DNA of 64,000 nt from Amycolatopsis acidiphila (GTDB taxonomy: Bacteria; Actinomycetota; Actinomycetes; Mycobacteriales; Pseudonocardiaceae). Shown piece by piece: positions 18,601 through 27,124 of the stretch; the stretch's first letter is position 1; every line of letters starts with the position of its first letter. A program made the position numbers and the translations under genes. The stretch lies in the NCBI RefSeq assembly GCF_021391495.1, contig NZ_CP090063.1, positions 2,604,001 through 2,668,000 on the forward strand, written 5' to 3'. Below the pieces are notes generated by a model. It had not been told where the DNA came from and made no database searches. It saw nothing but the letters and a program-made list of their open reading frames with translations.

Positions 18601-19581
18601 GTGCGGGCAGTGGTGCTGCGGGAGTTCGGGGCGGCCGACGTGCTGCGGCCGGGGGAGGTGCCCGATCCGGTCGCCGAGCCGGGCTGGGTCACCGTGCGGC
18701 TCAAGGCCGCCGCGCTGAACTGGCACGACGTGCTGGTCCGCCGCGGACAGTACGGCTCGCCGCTGCCCCACGTGCCCGGCGCGGACGGTGCGGGCATCCG
18801 CGCCGACACCGGTGAGGAGGTCGTGATCGTGCCCTCCCTGTGGTGGGGTGCCGACGAGTCGGCCCCGGCGCGGAACTGGGAGATCCTCGGCGACCACCGG
18901 CCCGGCACCTACGCGGAGCTGGTGCGGGTGCCCGCCGAGTGCCTCGCGCCGCGCCCGGCGGGCTACAGCTGGGCGCAGGCGGCGGCGCTGCCGCTGGTCG
19001 GGCTGACCACCTACCGCGCGCTGTTCACCCGTGCGCGGCTGCGGGCGGGGGAGTCGCTGCTGGTGCTCGGCGCGGGTGGCGGCATCGCGACGACGGCGGT
19101 GACCTTCGCCTGCGGGATCGGCGCCTCCGCCGTGGTGACCTCGTCCTCGCGAGCGAAGATCGAGCAGGCACAGGCGCTCGGCGCGAAAGACGGCGTGCTC
19201 TACACCGAAACCGGCTGGGAGCAGGCCGCGAAGAAGCTGTCGCCCGGTGGACGGGGTTTCGACGTCGTGCTCGATTCGGCCGGCACGTGGGCGGAGGCGC
19301 TGACGGCGTTGCGACCCGGCGGGCGGCTGGTCGTGCTCGGCGCGAACGCGGCCGAGCACGCGCCGATCGACGTCCGGCGATTCTACTTCGGACAGTACAG
19401 CTTGCTCGGCACGACGATGGGCGGCCCGCAGGACTTCGCCGGCCTGCTGCGCCTGCTCGGCGAGCACCCGATCGCGCCGCCGGTGCTCGACCGGACGTTC
19501 CCGCTGGCCGAGGCGGCGGCCGCACATCGCCACCTGGAACAGGGCGGCGGCTTCGGAAAGGTGGTCCTGCTGCATGACTGA
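18601..19581 (+). CDS. Zinc-type/quinone-oxidoreductase family (MDR) alcohol dehydrogenase or enoyl reductase
   Basis: The 326-residue medium-chain dehydrogenase has the GroES-like fold at 1-125 (LNWHDVLVRRGQYG, then HVPGADGAG) and a Rossmann fold with LVLGAGGGIATTAVTFACG near 155-173. The catalytic-zinc Cys and the structural-zinc Cys cluster of true alcohol dehydrogenases are absent, which favours the quinone oxidoreductase or enoyl-CoA-reductase branch. The start is GTG, seven bases after GGAGG. It overlaps the next crotonase gene by eight bases, so the two act in one pathway. Confidence 0.82.
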   Translation: MRAVVLREFGAADVLRPGEVPDPVAEPGWVTVRLKAAALNWHDVLVRRGQYGSPLPHVPGADGAGIRADTGEEVVIVPSLWWGADESAPARNWEILGDHRPGTYAELVRVPAECLAPRPAGYSWAQAAALPLVGLTTYRALFTRARLRAGESLLVLGAGGGIATTAVTFACGIGASAVVTSSSRAKIEQAQALGAKDGVLYTETGWEQAAKKLSPGGRGFDVVLDSAGTWAEALTALRPGGRLVVLGANAAEHAPIDVRRFYFGQYSLLGTTMGGPQDFAGLLRLLGEHPIAPPVLDRTFPLAEAAAAHRHLEQGGGFGKVVLLHD

Positions 19582-20359
19582 GAAGTTCGTCCGCTACGAG
19601 GTCGACGAGCACGGCGCCGCGTTCGTCACGCTCGACGATCCCGCGACCCGCAACGCCCTGGGCGACGAGTTGCTCGACGAGCTGCTGGCCGCGCTGGAGC
19701 AGGCGCGGCTGGACGACGAGGTCCGGGTGGTCGTGCTCGGCTCGTCCCACGAGCGCGTGTTCTCCTCCGGCGGCAATCTCAGGGCGTTCGCCGACGACCG
19801 GCCGCCCATCGTCAAATACGCCGGGCTGGACCGGTTTCCGCGGCTGTTCAAGCTGATCGGCGCACTCGGGAAACCGGTGCTCTGCGCGGCGGGCGGCGAC
19901 GTGCTCGCCGGTGCGTTCGGGCTCGCGCTCGCGTGCGATCTGGTGCTGGCCAAGGAATCGGCGCACTTCGGCTGCCCGGAGATCAACGTCGGCGCGTTCC
20001 CGTTCATGATCTCGGCGCTGATCTACCGCAACGTCGACCGGATGAAGGCCAACGAGCTGATGATGCTGGGGGACAGGATCACCGCTGCGCAGGCGCGGGA
20101 GCTCGGCATCGTCAACCAGGTCGTGCCCGACGACGAGTTCGACGCGACCGTGCGGGCCTGGGCGCACCGGGTGGCGGCCAAGTCACCGCTGCTGATGAGA
20201 CTGGGCAAGGACGCCATCAACGCCACCCGCGACCTCGGCCTGCCGGAGGCGCTGGACCACCTGCAGGCGCAGCTCGCATTGGCGTTCACCACCGAGGATC
20301 TCGGCGAGGGAGTGCGGGCGTTCCGGGAGAAGCGCGAGCCGCGGTGGCAGCGGCGCTGA
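19574..20359 (+). CDS. Enoyl-CoA hydratase/isomerase (crotonase) family protein
   Basis: The 261-residue protein has the crotonase fold. Oxyanion-hole segments are VFSSGGNLRAF (near 56-66) and AAGGDVLAGAFGLALACDLV (near 98-117). The position usually holding the catalytic Glu lies in FGCPEINVGAFPFMI. The CoA-binding C-terminal helix with KREPRWQ closes the protein. It starts inside the preceding dehydrogenase gene. It could be a hydratase, isomerase or C-C hydrolase; the sequence alone does not decide. Confidence 0.87.
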   Translation: MTEKFVRYEVDEHGAAFVTLDDPATRNALGDELLDELLAALEQARLDDEVRVVVLGSSHERVFSSGGNLRAFADDRPPIVKYAGLDRFPRLFKLIGALGKPVLCAAGGDVLAGAFGLALACDLVLAKESAHFGCPEINVGAFPFMISALIYRNVDRMKANELMMLGDRITAAQARELGIVNQVVPDDEFDATVRAWAHRVAAKSPLLMRLGKDAINATRDLGLPEALDHLQAQLALAFTTEDLGEGVRAFREKREPRWQRR

Positions 20360-20381
20360 CGGCGATCGGGCGTTGACTTTT

Positions 20382-20410
20382 TTGGTCCAACAATATTAGC
20401 GTTGAACCAA
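20382..20410. promoter_or_regulatory. FadR-like operator, site C (best inverted repeat)
   Basis: TTGGTCCAAC (20382-20391), nine bases (aatattagc) and GTTGAACCAA (20401-20410) form an inverted repeat with one mismatch in ten. The AT-rich centre may include the -10 box, with TTGACT at 20373-20378 as a possible -35 element. It precedes the CoA-ligase start by 47 bases. Confidence 0.6.
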
Positions 20411-20457
20411 CAAGCAGGTTCGGGCTCTGCCCTTCTCCAGATCAAGGAAGATCGCTC

Positions 20458-22116
20458 ATGACGTTCGCGCGGCTCACGGATCGCTACTCGGCCGAGGAGA
20501 TCGAGCAGTTCTACGCCACCGGTCGCTGGTGCGCGGAGAGCCTGTTCGAGCTGCTGGAGCAGCAGGTGGAACTCCGCCCGGACAAGGTGTTCCTGACCGA
20601 CGACACCCGCTCGCTGACGTTCCGCGAGCTGCGCGACGGCGCGCTGCGCCTGGCGGCCGGCCTGCGCCGCGCCGGGGTTTCGCGCGGCGACCGCGTGTGC
20701 GTGCAGATCCCGAACTGGGTCGAGTTCGGCCAGATCGTGGTGGCGCTGTCGCGGCTCGGCGCGATCATGGTCCCGATCATGCCGATCTACCGCCTGGACG
20801 AGGTCGGCTACATCGTCCGCAACGCCGGCGCCCGGATGGCGATCACCTGCCACACCTTCAAGAAGTTCGACTACGTCGCGATGTACCAGCAGATCCGCCA
20901 GGACGTCCCGGATCTGGAGACCGTCGTCGTGGTGCGCGGCGAGGTCGAGGGCGCGACTCCGTTCACGGAGCTGGTGGCCGACGTCGACCCGGAGGTGGCC
21001 GCCGCGGAGATCGGGCCCGGGGCCGGCCCGGACGACCACTTCGTGATCGTCTACAGCTCGGGCACCACCTCGCGGCCGAAGGGCTGCCTGCACACGTTCA
21101 ACACCATGGCCTGCGGTTCCCGGTTGCTGGCCAAGGGTTTTGGCTACACCGACGCGGACGTCCAGTTCGGACCGTCGCCGGTCACGCACACCACCGGGCT
21201 GGTGACGAGCATCCTGCTGCCGCTGATGCACGGCGCCGCCTCGCACCTGATGGCGGCCTGGGAGCCGAAGGCCGGGCTGGAGCACATCCGCCGGTTCGGC
21301 TGCACCATCGCGGTGACGGCGACGACGTTCCTGCAGATGCTGACGGACGTCTACGACCCGGCTGTGCACGACGCGAGCAGCCTGCGGCTGTGGGTCGCGG
21401 CCGGGGCGCCGATTCCCGCCGCGTTCGTCGAGCAGACGCGGAAGCTGCTGCCCGGCTGCCGGGTGCTGAGCCTGTACGGGCGCACCGAGAACGTCACCAC
21501 GACCATGTGCACCCTCGACGACGACCCCGCGCGCTCGCTCACCTCGGACGGACGGGTGCTGCCCGGCAGCTCGGTGAAGATCGTCGACCCCGCGGGGAAG
21601 GAGGTGCCCCGCGGGCAGGAGGGCGACATCGCCTACCGCGGCCCGATGCACATGCTGGAGTACATCGGCAATCCCGCCGAGACCGCGGCGCTGTTCACGC
21701 CGGAGGGCTACTCGCGCTCGGGCGACCTCGGGGTGATGGACGCCGACGGGTACGTGCGGGTCACCGGGCGGCTCAAGGACATCGTGATCCGCGGCGGCAT
21801 GAACATCAGCGTGCGCCAGGTGGAGGACCTGCTGACCGGGCATCCCGCGGTCGCCGCGGCGGCCGTGGTCGGCATGCCCGACCGCAGGCTCGGCGAGCGG
21901 ATCTGCCTGTACCTGGTGCCGAAGCCGGGGCACGGGAACGTGACACTGGAGCAGGTCAAGGAGTTCCTGCTCAGCCGGGGGCTGGCGATCCAGAAGATGC
22001 CGGAGCGCCTGGAGGTCGTGTCGGAGCTGCCGATGACGGCCACCGGCAAGATCCAGAAGCACCGGCTGCGCGCGGACATCACGGCCAAGCTCGAGGCGGC
22101 CGAGACCAGGGTGTGA
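20458..22116 (+). CDS. Acyl-CoA synthetase (class I adenylate-forming CoA ligase), paralogue of the gene at 15127
   Basis: The protein has 552 residues. It carries P-loop YSSGTTSRPKGCLHT near 199-213, FGPSPVTHTTGLVTS near 240, YGRTENVTTTMCTLDD near 340, RSGDLG near 421 and the A10 lysine region TATGKIQKH near 530. The GCLHT variant and the flanking blocks match the ligase at 15127, so the two arose by duplication. An AAGGA sequence precedes the ATG, and the cleanest copy of the FadR-like operator is upstream. It should load an organic acid onto CoA; the residues lining the acid pocket would be needed to guess which. Confidence 0.9.
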   Translation: MTFARLTDRYSAEEIEQFYATGRWCAESLFELLEQQVELRPDKVFLTDDTRSLTFRELRDGALRLAAGLRRAGVSRGDRVCVQIPNWVEFGQIVVALSRLGAIMVPIMPIYRLDEVGYIVRNAGARMAITCHTFKKFDYVAMYQQIRQDVPDLETVVVVRGEVEGATPFTELVADVDPEVAAAEIGPGAGPDDHFVIVYSSGTTSRPKGCLHTFNTMACGSRLLAKGFGYTDADVQFGPSPVTHTTGLVTSILLPLMHGAASHLMAAWEPKAGLEHIRRFGCTIAVTATTFLQMLTDVYDPAVHDASSLRLWVAAGAPIPAAFVEQTRKLLPGCRVLSLYGRTENVTTTMCTLDDDPARSLTSDGRVLPGSSVKIVDPAGKEVPRGQEGDIAYRGPMHMLEYIGNPAETAALFTPEGYSRSGDLGVMDADGYVRVTGRLKDIVIRGGMNISVRQVEDLLTGHPAVAAAAVVGMPDRRLGERICLYLVPKPGHGNVTLEQVKEFLLSRGLAIQKMPERLEVVSELPMTATGKIQKHRLRADITAKLEAAETRV

Positions 22117-22117
22117 G

Positions 22118-22207
22118 GTGGACTTCGACGTCACCACCCTGCACGGGCGCCGCGCCGCGGTGTGGCCGCAGAAGCTCGTCGACGAGGCGGCCGCCCGGCC
22201 CGGTTAG
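22118..22207 (+). pseudogene. Short 29-codon ORF, probably an N-terminal gene remnant
   Basis: GTG at 22118 opens a frame reading MDFDVTTLHGRRAAVWPQKL and ending at TAG 22207. LHGRRA after a short leader resembles the N-termini of some long-chain acyl-CoA ligases, and the codons are GC3-rich like genuine genes here. It begins one base after the previous stop. I take it as the stump of a deleted third gene of the operon; a functional peptide is unlikely. Confidence 0.3.
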
Positions 22208-22237
22208 GTGGACGCGATCAGCGCGGCCTCGTCCGGC

Positions 22238-22648
22238 TCAAGCACCGCCTCCGGCAACGGCGATCCGGGCCGTCGCCCGCAGGACCTCGTCCTCGCCGCG
22301 GGTCGCCCGCAGGGTCAGGTCCGCGGCGCCGTCGCGCACCTCGGCGACCTCACCGGAGAACCGCAGGACGTCGCCGGGGAAGACCGGAGCCACGAAACGC
22401 ACCTCGTACTCGCGCAGATGCTCCACGCCGCACCAGTCGGTCAGCCAGGCGGCGAGCATCCCGGCGTGCATCTGGCCCATCGCGAGTACCCCGGGGAACC
22501 CGGCCGCCCTGGCGAACTCCGGATCGTGGTGCAACGGGTTGAAGTCCCCGCCGGCGCCGGCGAAGCGCACGATGTCGGTCTGGGTGACCGGGCCGATCTC
22601 CCGCCCGGGAAGCGACTGGCCGGGTCCGGCGGCGACGGGGTTTCTCAC
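22238..22648 (-). CDS. MaoC-like (R)-specific enoyl-CoA hydratase, catalytic subunit
   Basis: The 136-residue hotdog protein has the hydratase-2 motif: GAGGDFNPLHHDPEFARAAG near 29-48 supplies the catalytic Asp and His, and GVLAMGQMHAGMLAAW follows. It would hydrate trans-2-enoyl-CoA. The GTG start at 22646-22648 follows GAGGAG and overlaps the upstream gene's stop by four bases (GTGA). That gene encodes the matching non-catalytic hotdog, so the two should form a heterodimer like HadAB or ChsH-type hydratases. Confidence 0.87.
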   Translation of the reverse strand: MRNPVAAGPGQSLPGREIGPVTQTDIVRFAGAGGDFNPLHHDPEFARAAGFPGVLAMGQMHAGMLAAWLTDWCGVEHLREYEVRFVAPVFPGDVLRFSGEVAEVRDGAADLTLRATRGEDEVLRATARIAVAGGGA

Positions 22649-23061
22649 CGTTCTCCTCGTTCGATCAGGACCTCGCGCACCCGCACGGCGCATTCGCCGG
22701 ACGCGTCGAGGTAGTCGGTCTCCAGGGTCACGAAGCGCAGGCCGCGCTTGCGCACGTCGTCGGCCACCCGCCGGACGCCGCGCAGCGAGTCGCCGCCGCA
22801 CAGCGGACGCAGGTACGTCCACCTCACCGAGCCCACGACCACCCGCTCGAACGCCAGCCCCAGCCTGTCGACGAACCCGCGCTGGTCGCGGTGGTGCCCG
22901 GCGACGACGACGTGGGTCGCGGTGGCCGGCACGTCCGGGAACCCGGCCGCACGAGCGGCTTCGGCGTCGGTGTGCACGGGATCTTCGGCGCGGGTCGCCG
23001 CCGCGAACTCGCGGATCTTCCCGCGTTCGACGTCGAAGGCGACTTCGTCCAGGATGTCCAC
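22645..23061 (-). CDS. MaoC N-terminal-type (FAS1_DH_region) hotdog subunit
   Basis: The 138-residue protein is of the MaoC_dehydrat_N type: DVERGKIREFAAATRAEDPV near 9-28, then ATATHVVVAGHH and VVGSVRWTYLRPLCGGD. It lacks the catalytic Asp-His pair of its neighbour and would act as the substrate-binding half of a heterodimeric hydratase. The GTG start at 23059-23061 follows GGGGAGGG. It is divergent from an acyl-CoA dehydrogenase gene over a 63-bp region holding FadR-like operator D, so a dehydrogenation/hydration pair is likely co-regulated. Confidence 0.85.
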   Translation of the reverse strand: MDILDEVAFDVERGKIREFAAATRAEDPVHTDAEAARAAGFPDVPATATHVVVAGHHRDQRGFVDRLGLAFERVVVGSVRWTYLRPLCGGDSLRGVRRVADDVRKRGLRFVTLETDYLDASGECAVRVREVLIERGER

Positions 23062-23074
23062 CGGCCCTCCCCTT

Positions 23075-23106
23075 TTGGTCCGACCTATATTATCATTGGC
23101 CCGTAA
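23075..23106. promoter_or_regulatory. FadR-like operator, site D
   Basis: TTGGTCCGAC (23075-23084) carries GGTCCGACC, the exact core of the E. coli FadR site. It is followed by the AT-rich tatattatca and a weaker right arm TTGGCCCGTAA (23096-23106). It lies between divergent maoC-type and acyl-CoA dehydrogenase genes. Confidence 0.5.
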
Positions 23107-23124
23107 CTAGGTGAAGGGTTGGCA

Positions 23125-24300
23125 ATGGATCTCGCGGACTCACCCGAGGAGGCCCTGTTCCGGGCGGAGATCAGGGACTGGCTCGCCGGCGCACTGCCGA
23201 AGCTGCCCTGGCCCGAGCCGCCCGGTCTGGAGGGGAAGCTGCCGTTCTGGCGGCAGTGGCAGCAGATGCTGTTCGAGGCCGGGTACGCCGGGCTGTCCTG
23301 GCCGAAGGAGTACGGCGGCCGCGGCGTGGACGAGAAGCTGCGTGCCGTGTTCACCGAGGAGACCGACCGCGCCGGCGCGCCGGAGCGGCTCAACATCATC
23401 GGTGAGGACTTCGCGGGCCCCACGATCGCGGACTTCGGCACCGAGGCGCAGAAGGAGCGTTTCCTGCGCCCGATCCTGACCGGCGACGAGATCTGGTGCC
23501 AGCTGTTCTCCGAGCCCGACGCCGGGTCCGACCTCGCCTCGCTGCGCACCAGGGCGACCAAGGTGGACGGTGGCTGGCGGATCGACGGGCAGAAGATCTG
23601 GACCAGCCGGGCGCAGCTGGCCGCGCACGCGATCCTGCTCGCCCGCACCGGCGGCGGCCCGCGGCACAAGGGCATCACGTACTTCCTGCTGCCGATGGAC
23701 AGCCCGGGCGTCACCGTCCGGCCGCTGGCGCACATGCTCGGCGAGGCCGAGTTCAACGAGGTCTTCCTCGACGGGGTCTTCGTCCCCGACGAGCTGGTGG
23801 TCGGCGAGGTCGACGGCGGCTGGCGGGTCGCCATGGGCACGCTCGGCTACGAGCGCGTCGCGATCGCGACCGGCCGGGTCAACACCCAGCGCGCGGTCGC
23901 GGACATCATCGCCGACATCGCCGGGCGCACCGGCGAGGACGGGGGTCCGCTCGGCGCGGACCCGGCGGTCCGGCAGCGGGTGGCCGACCTCTACGGCCGC
24001 GCGCTGACCCACCGGCTGATCGGCCAGCGGGTCGTCACCCTCGCCGCCGAGGGCGGCCCGCCCGGACCGGTCACCTCGATCGGCAAGCTGTACTTCTGCC
24101 CCCTGGTCGAGGAGCTGGCCGACTTCCGGCTGTCGCTGGAGCCGCTCGGCGGCCAGTTCGGGCTCGACGACGAGCTCGCCGAGGCCTCCCGCTGGCTGCG
24201 GCTGACCTACCAGGCGCGCGGCACCGCCATCGCCGGCGGCTCCACCTTCATCCAGCGCAACATCGTGGCCGAGCGGATGCTCGGCATGCCGAGGAGCTGA
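23125..24300 (+). CDS. Acyl-CoA dehydrogenase (FadE-type)
   Basis: The 391-residue flavoenzyme begins MDLADSPEEALFRAEIRDWL. It has the FAD/substrate motif WCQLFSEPDAGSDLASL near 131-147, a central beta domain (QKIWTSRAQLAAHAILLART) and the C-terminal FadE hallmark IQRNIVAERMLGMPR. Its fold is that of mycobacterial FadE proteins working on branched or steroid-type acyl-CoAs. ATG at 23125 is preferred to the in-frame TTG six bases upstream because GAAGG then has seven-base spacing. It is co-transcribed with the large ligase gene four bases downstream. Confidence 0.9.
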   Translation: MDLADSPEEALFRAEIRDWLAGALPKLPWPEPPGLEGKLPFWRQWQQMLFEAGYAGLSWPKEYGGRGVDEKLRAVFTEETDRAGAPERLNIIGEDFAGPTIADFGTEAQKERFLRPILTGDEIWCQLFSEPDAGSDLASLRTRATKVDGGWRIDGQKIWTSRAQLAAHAILLARTGGGPRHKGITYFLLPMDSPGVTVRPLAHMLGEAEFNEVFLDGVFVPDELVVGEVDGGWRVAMGTLGYERVAIATGRVNTQRAVADIIADIAGRTGEDGGPLGADPAVRQRVADLYGRALTHRLIGQRVVTLAAEGGPPGPVTSIGKLYFCPLVEELADFRLSLEPLGGQFGLDDELAEASRWLRLTYQARGTAIAGGSTFIQRNIVAERMLGMPRS

Positions 24301-24304
24301 CATC

Positions 24305-26227
24305 GTGGTCTACACCTGGGTACCCACCGAGGACTACATCGAGAACGCCAACGTCACGCGGCTCGCCCGCGCGCACGGCCTCGACTCGCTGGCCGGGCTG
24401 CGGGCCCGGTCGGTCGCGGACATCGAGTGGTACTGGGACGCCGTGGTACGCGACCTGGGCCTGCCGTTCCGCACGCCGTACACCCGCGTCGCCGACCTCT
24501 CGCGCGGGATCGAGTGGCCCGACTGGTTCCCCGGCGGCGAGCTCAACATCGTCGACGCCTGCCTGACCCGGTGGGCCGGGACGGCGCCCGAGCGTCCCGC
24601 GGTGGTGCACGAGGCCGAGGACGGCACCGTCCGCACGCTCACCTTCGGCGAGCTGGCCGCCGAGGCCGAGCGGGTGGCGGCCGGGCTGCGCGCGCTGGGC
24701 ATCGGCCGTGGTGACGCGGTCGGGCTGTTCCTGCCGATGATCCCGGAGGCCGTCGTCGCGTGTTACGCCGTGGCCCGGCTCGGCGCGGTGCTCGTGCCGC
24801 TGTTCTCCGGCTTCGCGCCGACGGCGATCGCCTCCCGGCTGCGGGACGCCGACGCGAAGGCCGTGATCGTCGCCGACGGCACCGTGCGGCGCCGTCGCGA
24901 GGTGGCGATGAAGCCCCTGCTCGACGAGGCGCTGGCAGCCTGTCCCTCGGTGCGGCACGTGGTGCTGGTCGGCAACCTCGACCCCGAACCGAAGACCTCG
25001 TCGCCGAAGGACGTGCCGTGGTCCGGGCTGCCCGGCGGCGACCCCGGTCCGGCCGAGGCGATGCGCGCCACGGACACCCTGCTGCTCGCCTACACCTCGG
25101 GCACCACCGGCAAGCCCAAGGGCGCGGTGCACACCCACGCCGGGTTCCTGGTGAAGACCGCCGCCGAGGTCGCCTACTCCTTCGACCTCGGCCCCGGCGG
25201 CGTCTTCTGCTGGGTCACCGACATGGGCTGGATCATGGGCCCGCTGTCGATCTTCGGCACGCACGCCAACGGCGGGAGCCTGTTGCTGTACGAGGGTTCC
25301 CCGGACGTGCCGGGCCTGGACCGGCTGTGGCGGCTCGCGGAACGCCACCGGGTCCGCATGCTCGGCGTGTCGCCGACGCTCATCCGCACCCTGCGCACGA
25401 GCGAGGGCACCGACCTGAGCGGGTTCGACCTGTCGTCGGTGCACGTGCTCGGCTCGACCGGCGAGCCGTGGGACCCGGACTCCTACGAATGGCTGGCCCG
25501 CGACGTGTTCGGCGGCCGGGTGCCGATCATCAACTTCTCCGGCGGCACCGAGGTCGGCGGCTCGTTCCTCGCGCCCTACCCGGTGGAGCCGATCCGCAGC
25601 TGCTCGCTCGGCGGTCCGTCGCTGGGGATGGACGTGGACGTGGTCGACGACGACGGGCAGCCGGTCCGGGGCGAGGTGGGCGAGCTGGTCTGCCGCCAGC
25701 CCTGGCCGGCGATGACCCGCGGCGTGTGGAAGGACGACGAGCGCTACCTCGAGGCCTACTGGTCGACCTTCCCCGGCATGTGGCGGCACGGCGACTACGC
25801 GCTCGTCGACCCCGACGGCCAGTGGTTCATCCGCGGCCGCTCCGACGACGTCATGAACATCGCGGGCAAGCGGCTCGCCCCGGCCGAGGTGGAGGCGGTG
25901 CTGGCCACGCACCCCGCGGTCGCGGAGGCGGCGGCGGTCGGCGTGCCGGACCCGAAGAAGGGCGAAGCCGTGTGGGCGTTCTGGGTGCCCCGGCCCGGCG
26001 CGGGGGAGGACGTGTCGGCGAAGCTGCGCGAGATGGTGGCCGAGGAGCTGGGCAAGCCGTTCGCGCCCGCCGTCGTGCACCGGGTCGGGCAGCTGCCCAA
26101 GACCCGCTCGGCGAAGATCCTGCGCCGAGCGGTGCGGGCCGCGGTGCTCGGCGCCGACCCCGGCGACCTGTCCGGCGCCGAGAACCCCGAGGCCGTCGCG
26201 GAGATCAGGGCCGTTGTCCACCCCTGA
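24305..26227 (+). CDS. Acetyl/propionyl-CoA-synthetase-like AMP-dependent ligase (ACAS_N containing)
   Basis: The 640-residue ligase has an N-terminal acetyl-CoA-synthetase-type cap (ADIEWYWDAVVRDLGLPF, then WPDWFPGGELNIVDACL), P-loop YTSGTTGKPKGAVHTH near 264-279, the MGWIMGPLSI region near 307-316, HGDYALVD near 495 and an A10 lysine in TRSAKILRR near 603. The length and cap place it with Acs/acetoacetyl-CoA-synthetase-like enzymes rather than the shorter FadD types nearby. The start is GTG at 24305 after GAGGAG. It could activate a short or medium acid produced by the pathway. Confidence 0.9.
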   Translation: MVYTWVPTEDYIENANVTRLARAHGLDSLAGLRARSVADIEWYWDAVVRDLGLPFRTPYTRVADLSRGIEWPDWFPGGELNIVDACLTRWAGTAPERPAVVHEAEDGTVRTLTFGELAAEAERVAAGLRALGIGRGDAVGLFLPMIPEAVVACYAVARLGAVLVPLFSGFAPTAIASRLRDADAKAVIVADGTVRRRREVAMKPLLDEALAACPSVRHVVLVGNLDPEPKTSSPKDVPWSGLPGGDPGPAEAMRATDTLLLAYTSGTTGKPKGAVHTHAGFLVKTAAEVAYSFDLGPGGVFCWVTDMGWIMGPLSIFGTHANGGSLLLYEGSPDVPGLDRLWRLAERHRVRMLGVSPTLIRTLRTSEGTDLSGFDLSSVHVLGSTGEPWDPDSYEWLARDVFGGRVPIINFSGGTEVGGSFLAPYPVEPIRSCSLGGPSLGMDVDVVDDDGQPVRGEVGELVCRQPWPAMTRGVWKDDERYLEAYWSTFPGMWRHGDYALVDPDGQWFIRGRSDDVMNIAGKRLAPAEVEAVLATHPAVAEAAAVGVPDPKKGEAVWAFWVPRPGAGEDVSAKLREMVAEELGKPFAPAVVHRVGQLPKTRSAKILRRAVRAAVLGADPGDLSGAENPEAVAEIRAVVHP

Positions 26228-26237
26228 CCCGCCCCGC

Positions 26238-27017
26238 TCAGCCGTTGCCGGGAACCGGGATCTCGGTGCGTTCCTCGACCTCGAGCACGGCCTCGGCGTA
26301 GGAGTGCACGTGCCGGGTCATCCGGCGGACCGCGCCGTCGGGGTCCTGGCCCTTGATCGCCGCGGTGATGGAGCGGTGCGCCCGCACGGTGGTGCGGCGG
26401 ACCTCGTCGTCGACGAACGCCTCGTTCTCGGTGGCCGCGTAGATCGCGGTCGACAGCGCGGTCATCAGCCCGGTGAGCAGCTCGTTGTGGCTCGCGGTGG
26501 CGACGGCGACGTGCCAGTCGACGTTGGCCTGCAGGAAGTCGGCGAGGCTGCCCTCCCCGTCGGCGATGGCCTCGTTGGCGGCGTCGAGGCGAGCCAGGTC
26601 GGCGTCGGTGCGGTTGCGGGCGGCCAGCTTCGCGCAGTAGGGCTCGATCGCCTCGCGGGTCTCCAGCAGCGCGGCGAGCCGGACCTGCTGCCCGCGGATG
26701 AGCAGGTTGACCGAGCTGGCCACCGAGTCCTTCCCCGGGCGCTGCACGAACGCGCCGCCGCCGCGGCCGGCCTTGATCCGCACCAGGCCCTGGACCTCGA
26801 GGATGCGCAGGGCCTCCCGCACGGTGGTCCGGCTCATCTGCGTCTGCGCGACCAGCTCGCGCTCGGTCGGCAGCGCGGTGCCCTCCTCGAAGTCGCCCTC
26901 GAGGATGCGCTCCCGCAGGTCGTCGGCGAGCACGTCGGAGGCCTTGGGCACCTCCATCGGGGTCAGGTGCATCGTGGAACGGCTGGTCTTGGTGGCAGGG
27001 GGGCGGGTGCCCGCCAT
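26238..27017 (-). CDS. FadR-type GntR transcriptional regulator (FCD domain)
   Basis: The 259-residue protein has an N-terminal winged helix at about 25-95 (PTERELVAQTQMSRTTVREA) and a C-terminal FCD domain whose conserved DWHVAVATASHN, R.HRSI and HVHSYAEAV supply the usual metal or ligand Asp/His set. FadR/FCD proteins bind TNGTNNNACNA and are released by acyl-CoAs or small acids. ATG at 27015-27017 has GGGGAG at good spacing; the frame runs on upstream without coding character. Its promoter carries CGGTCTGACCG. Related GGTCC(A/G)AC sites at five more promoters make it the prime candidate local regulator. Confidence 0.88.
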   Translation of the reverse strand: MAGTRPPATKTSRSTMHLTPMEVPKASDVLADDLRERILEGDFEEGTALPTERELVAQTQMSRTTVREALRILEVQGLVRIKAGRGGGAFVQRPGKDSVASSVNLLIRGQQVRLAALLETREAIEPYCAKLAARNRTDADLARLDAANEAIADGEGSLADFLQANVDWHVAVATASHNELLTGLMTALSTAIYAATENEAFVDDEVRRTTVRAHRSITAAIKGQDPDGAVRRMTRHVHSYAEAVLEVEERTEIPVPGNG

Positions 27018-27032
27018 GTCAGTCTCCCCACA

Positions 27033-27054
27033 TTTTGGGCTAACGGTCTGACCG
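27033..27054. promoter_or_regulatory. GntR/FadR operator at its own promoter
   Basis: CGGTCTGACCG (27044-27054) is a perfect 11-bp palindrome around a central T. It is preceded by TTTTGGGCTAAC, a degenerate copy of the arm found at the other sites. It lies between the divergent gntR and acyl-CoA dehydrogenase genes. Confidence 0.55.
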
Positions 27055-27124
27055 AATATACCATTCTTTCCTTGCCGCGAGGTAGTGCACCAGCCCGCGC
27101 GGCGTGATCGGTGAAAGGCAAAAG

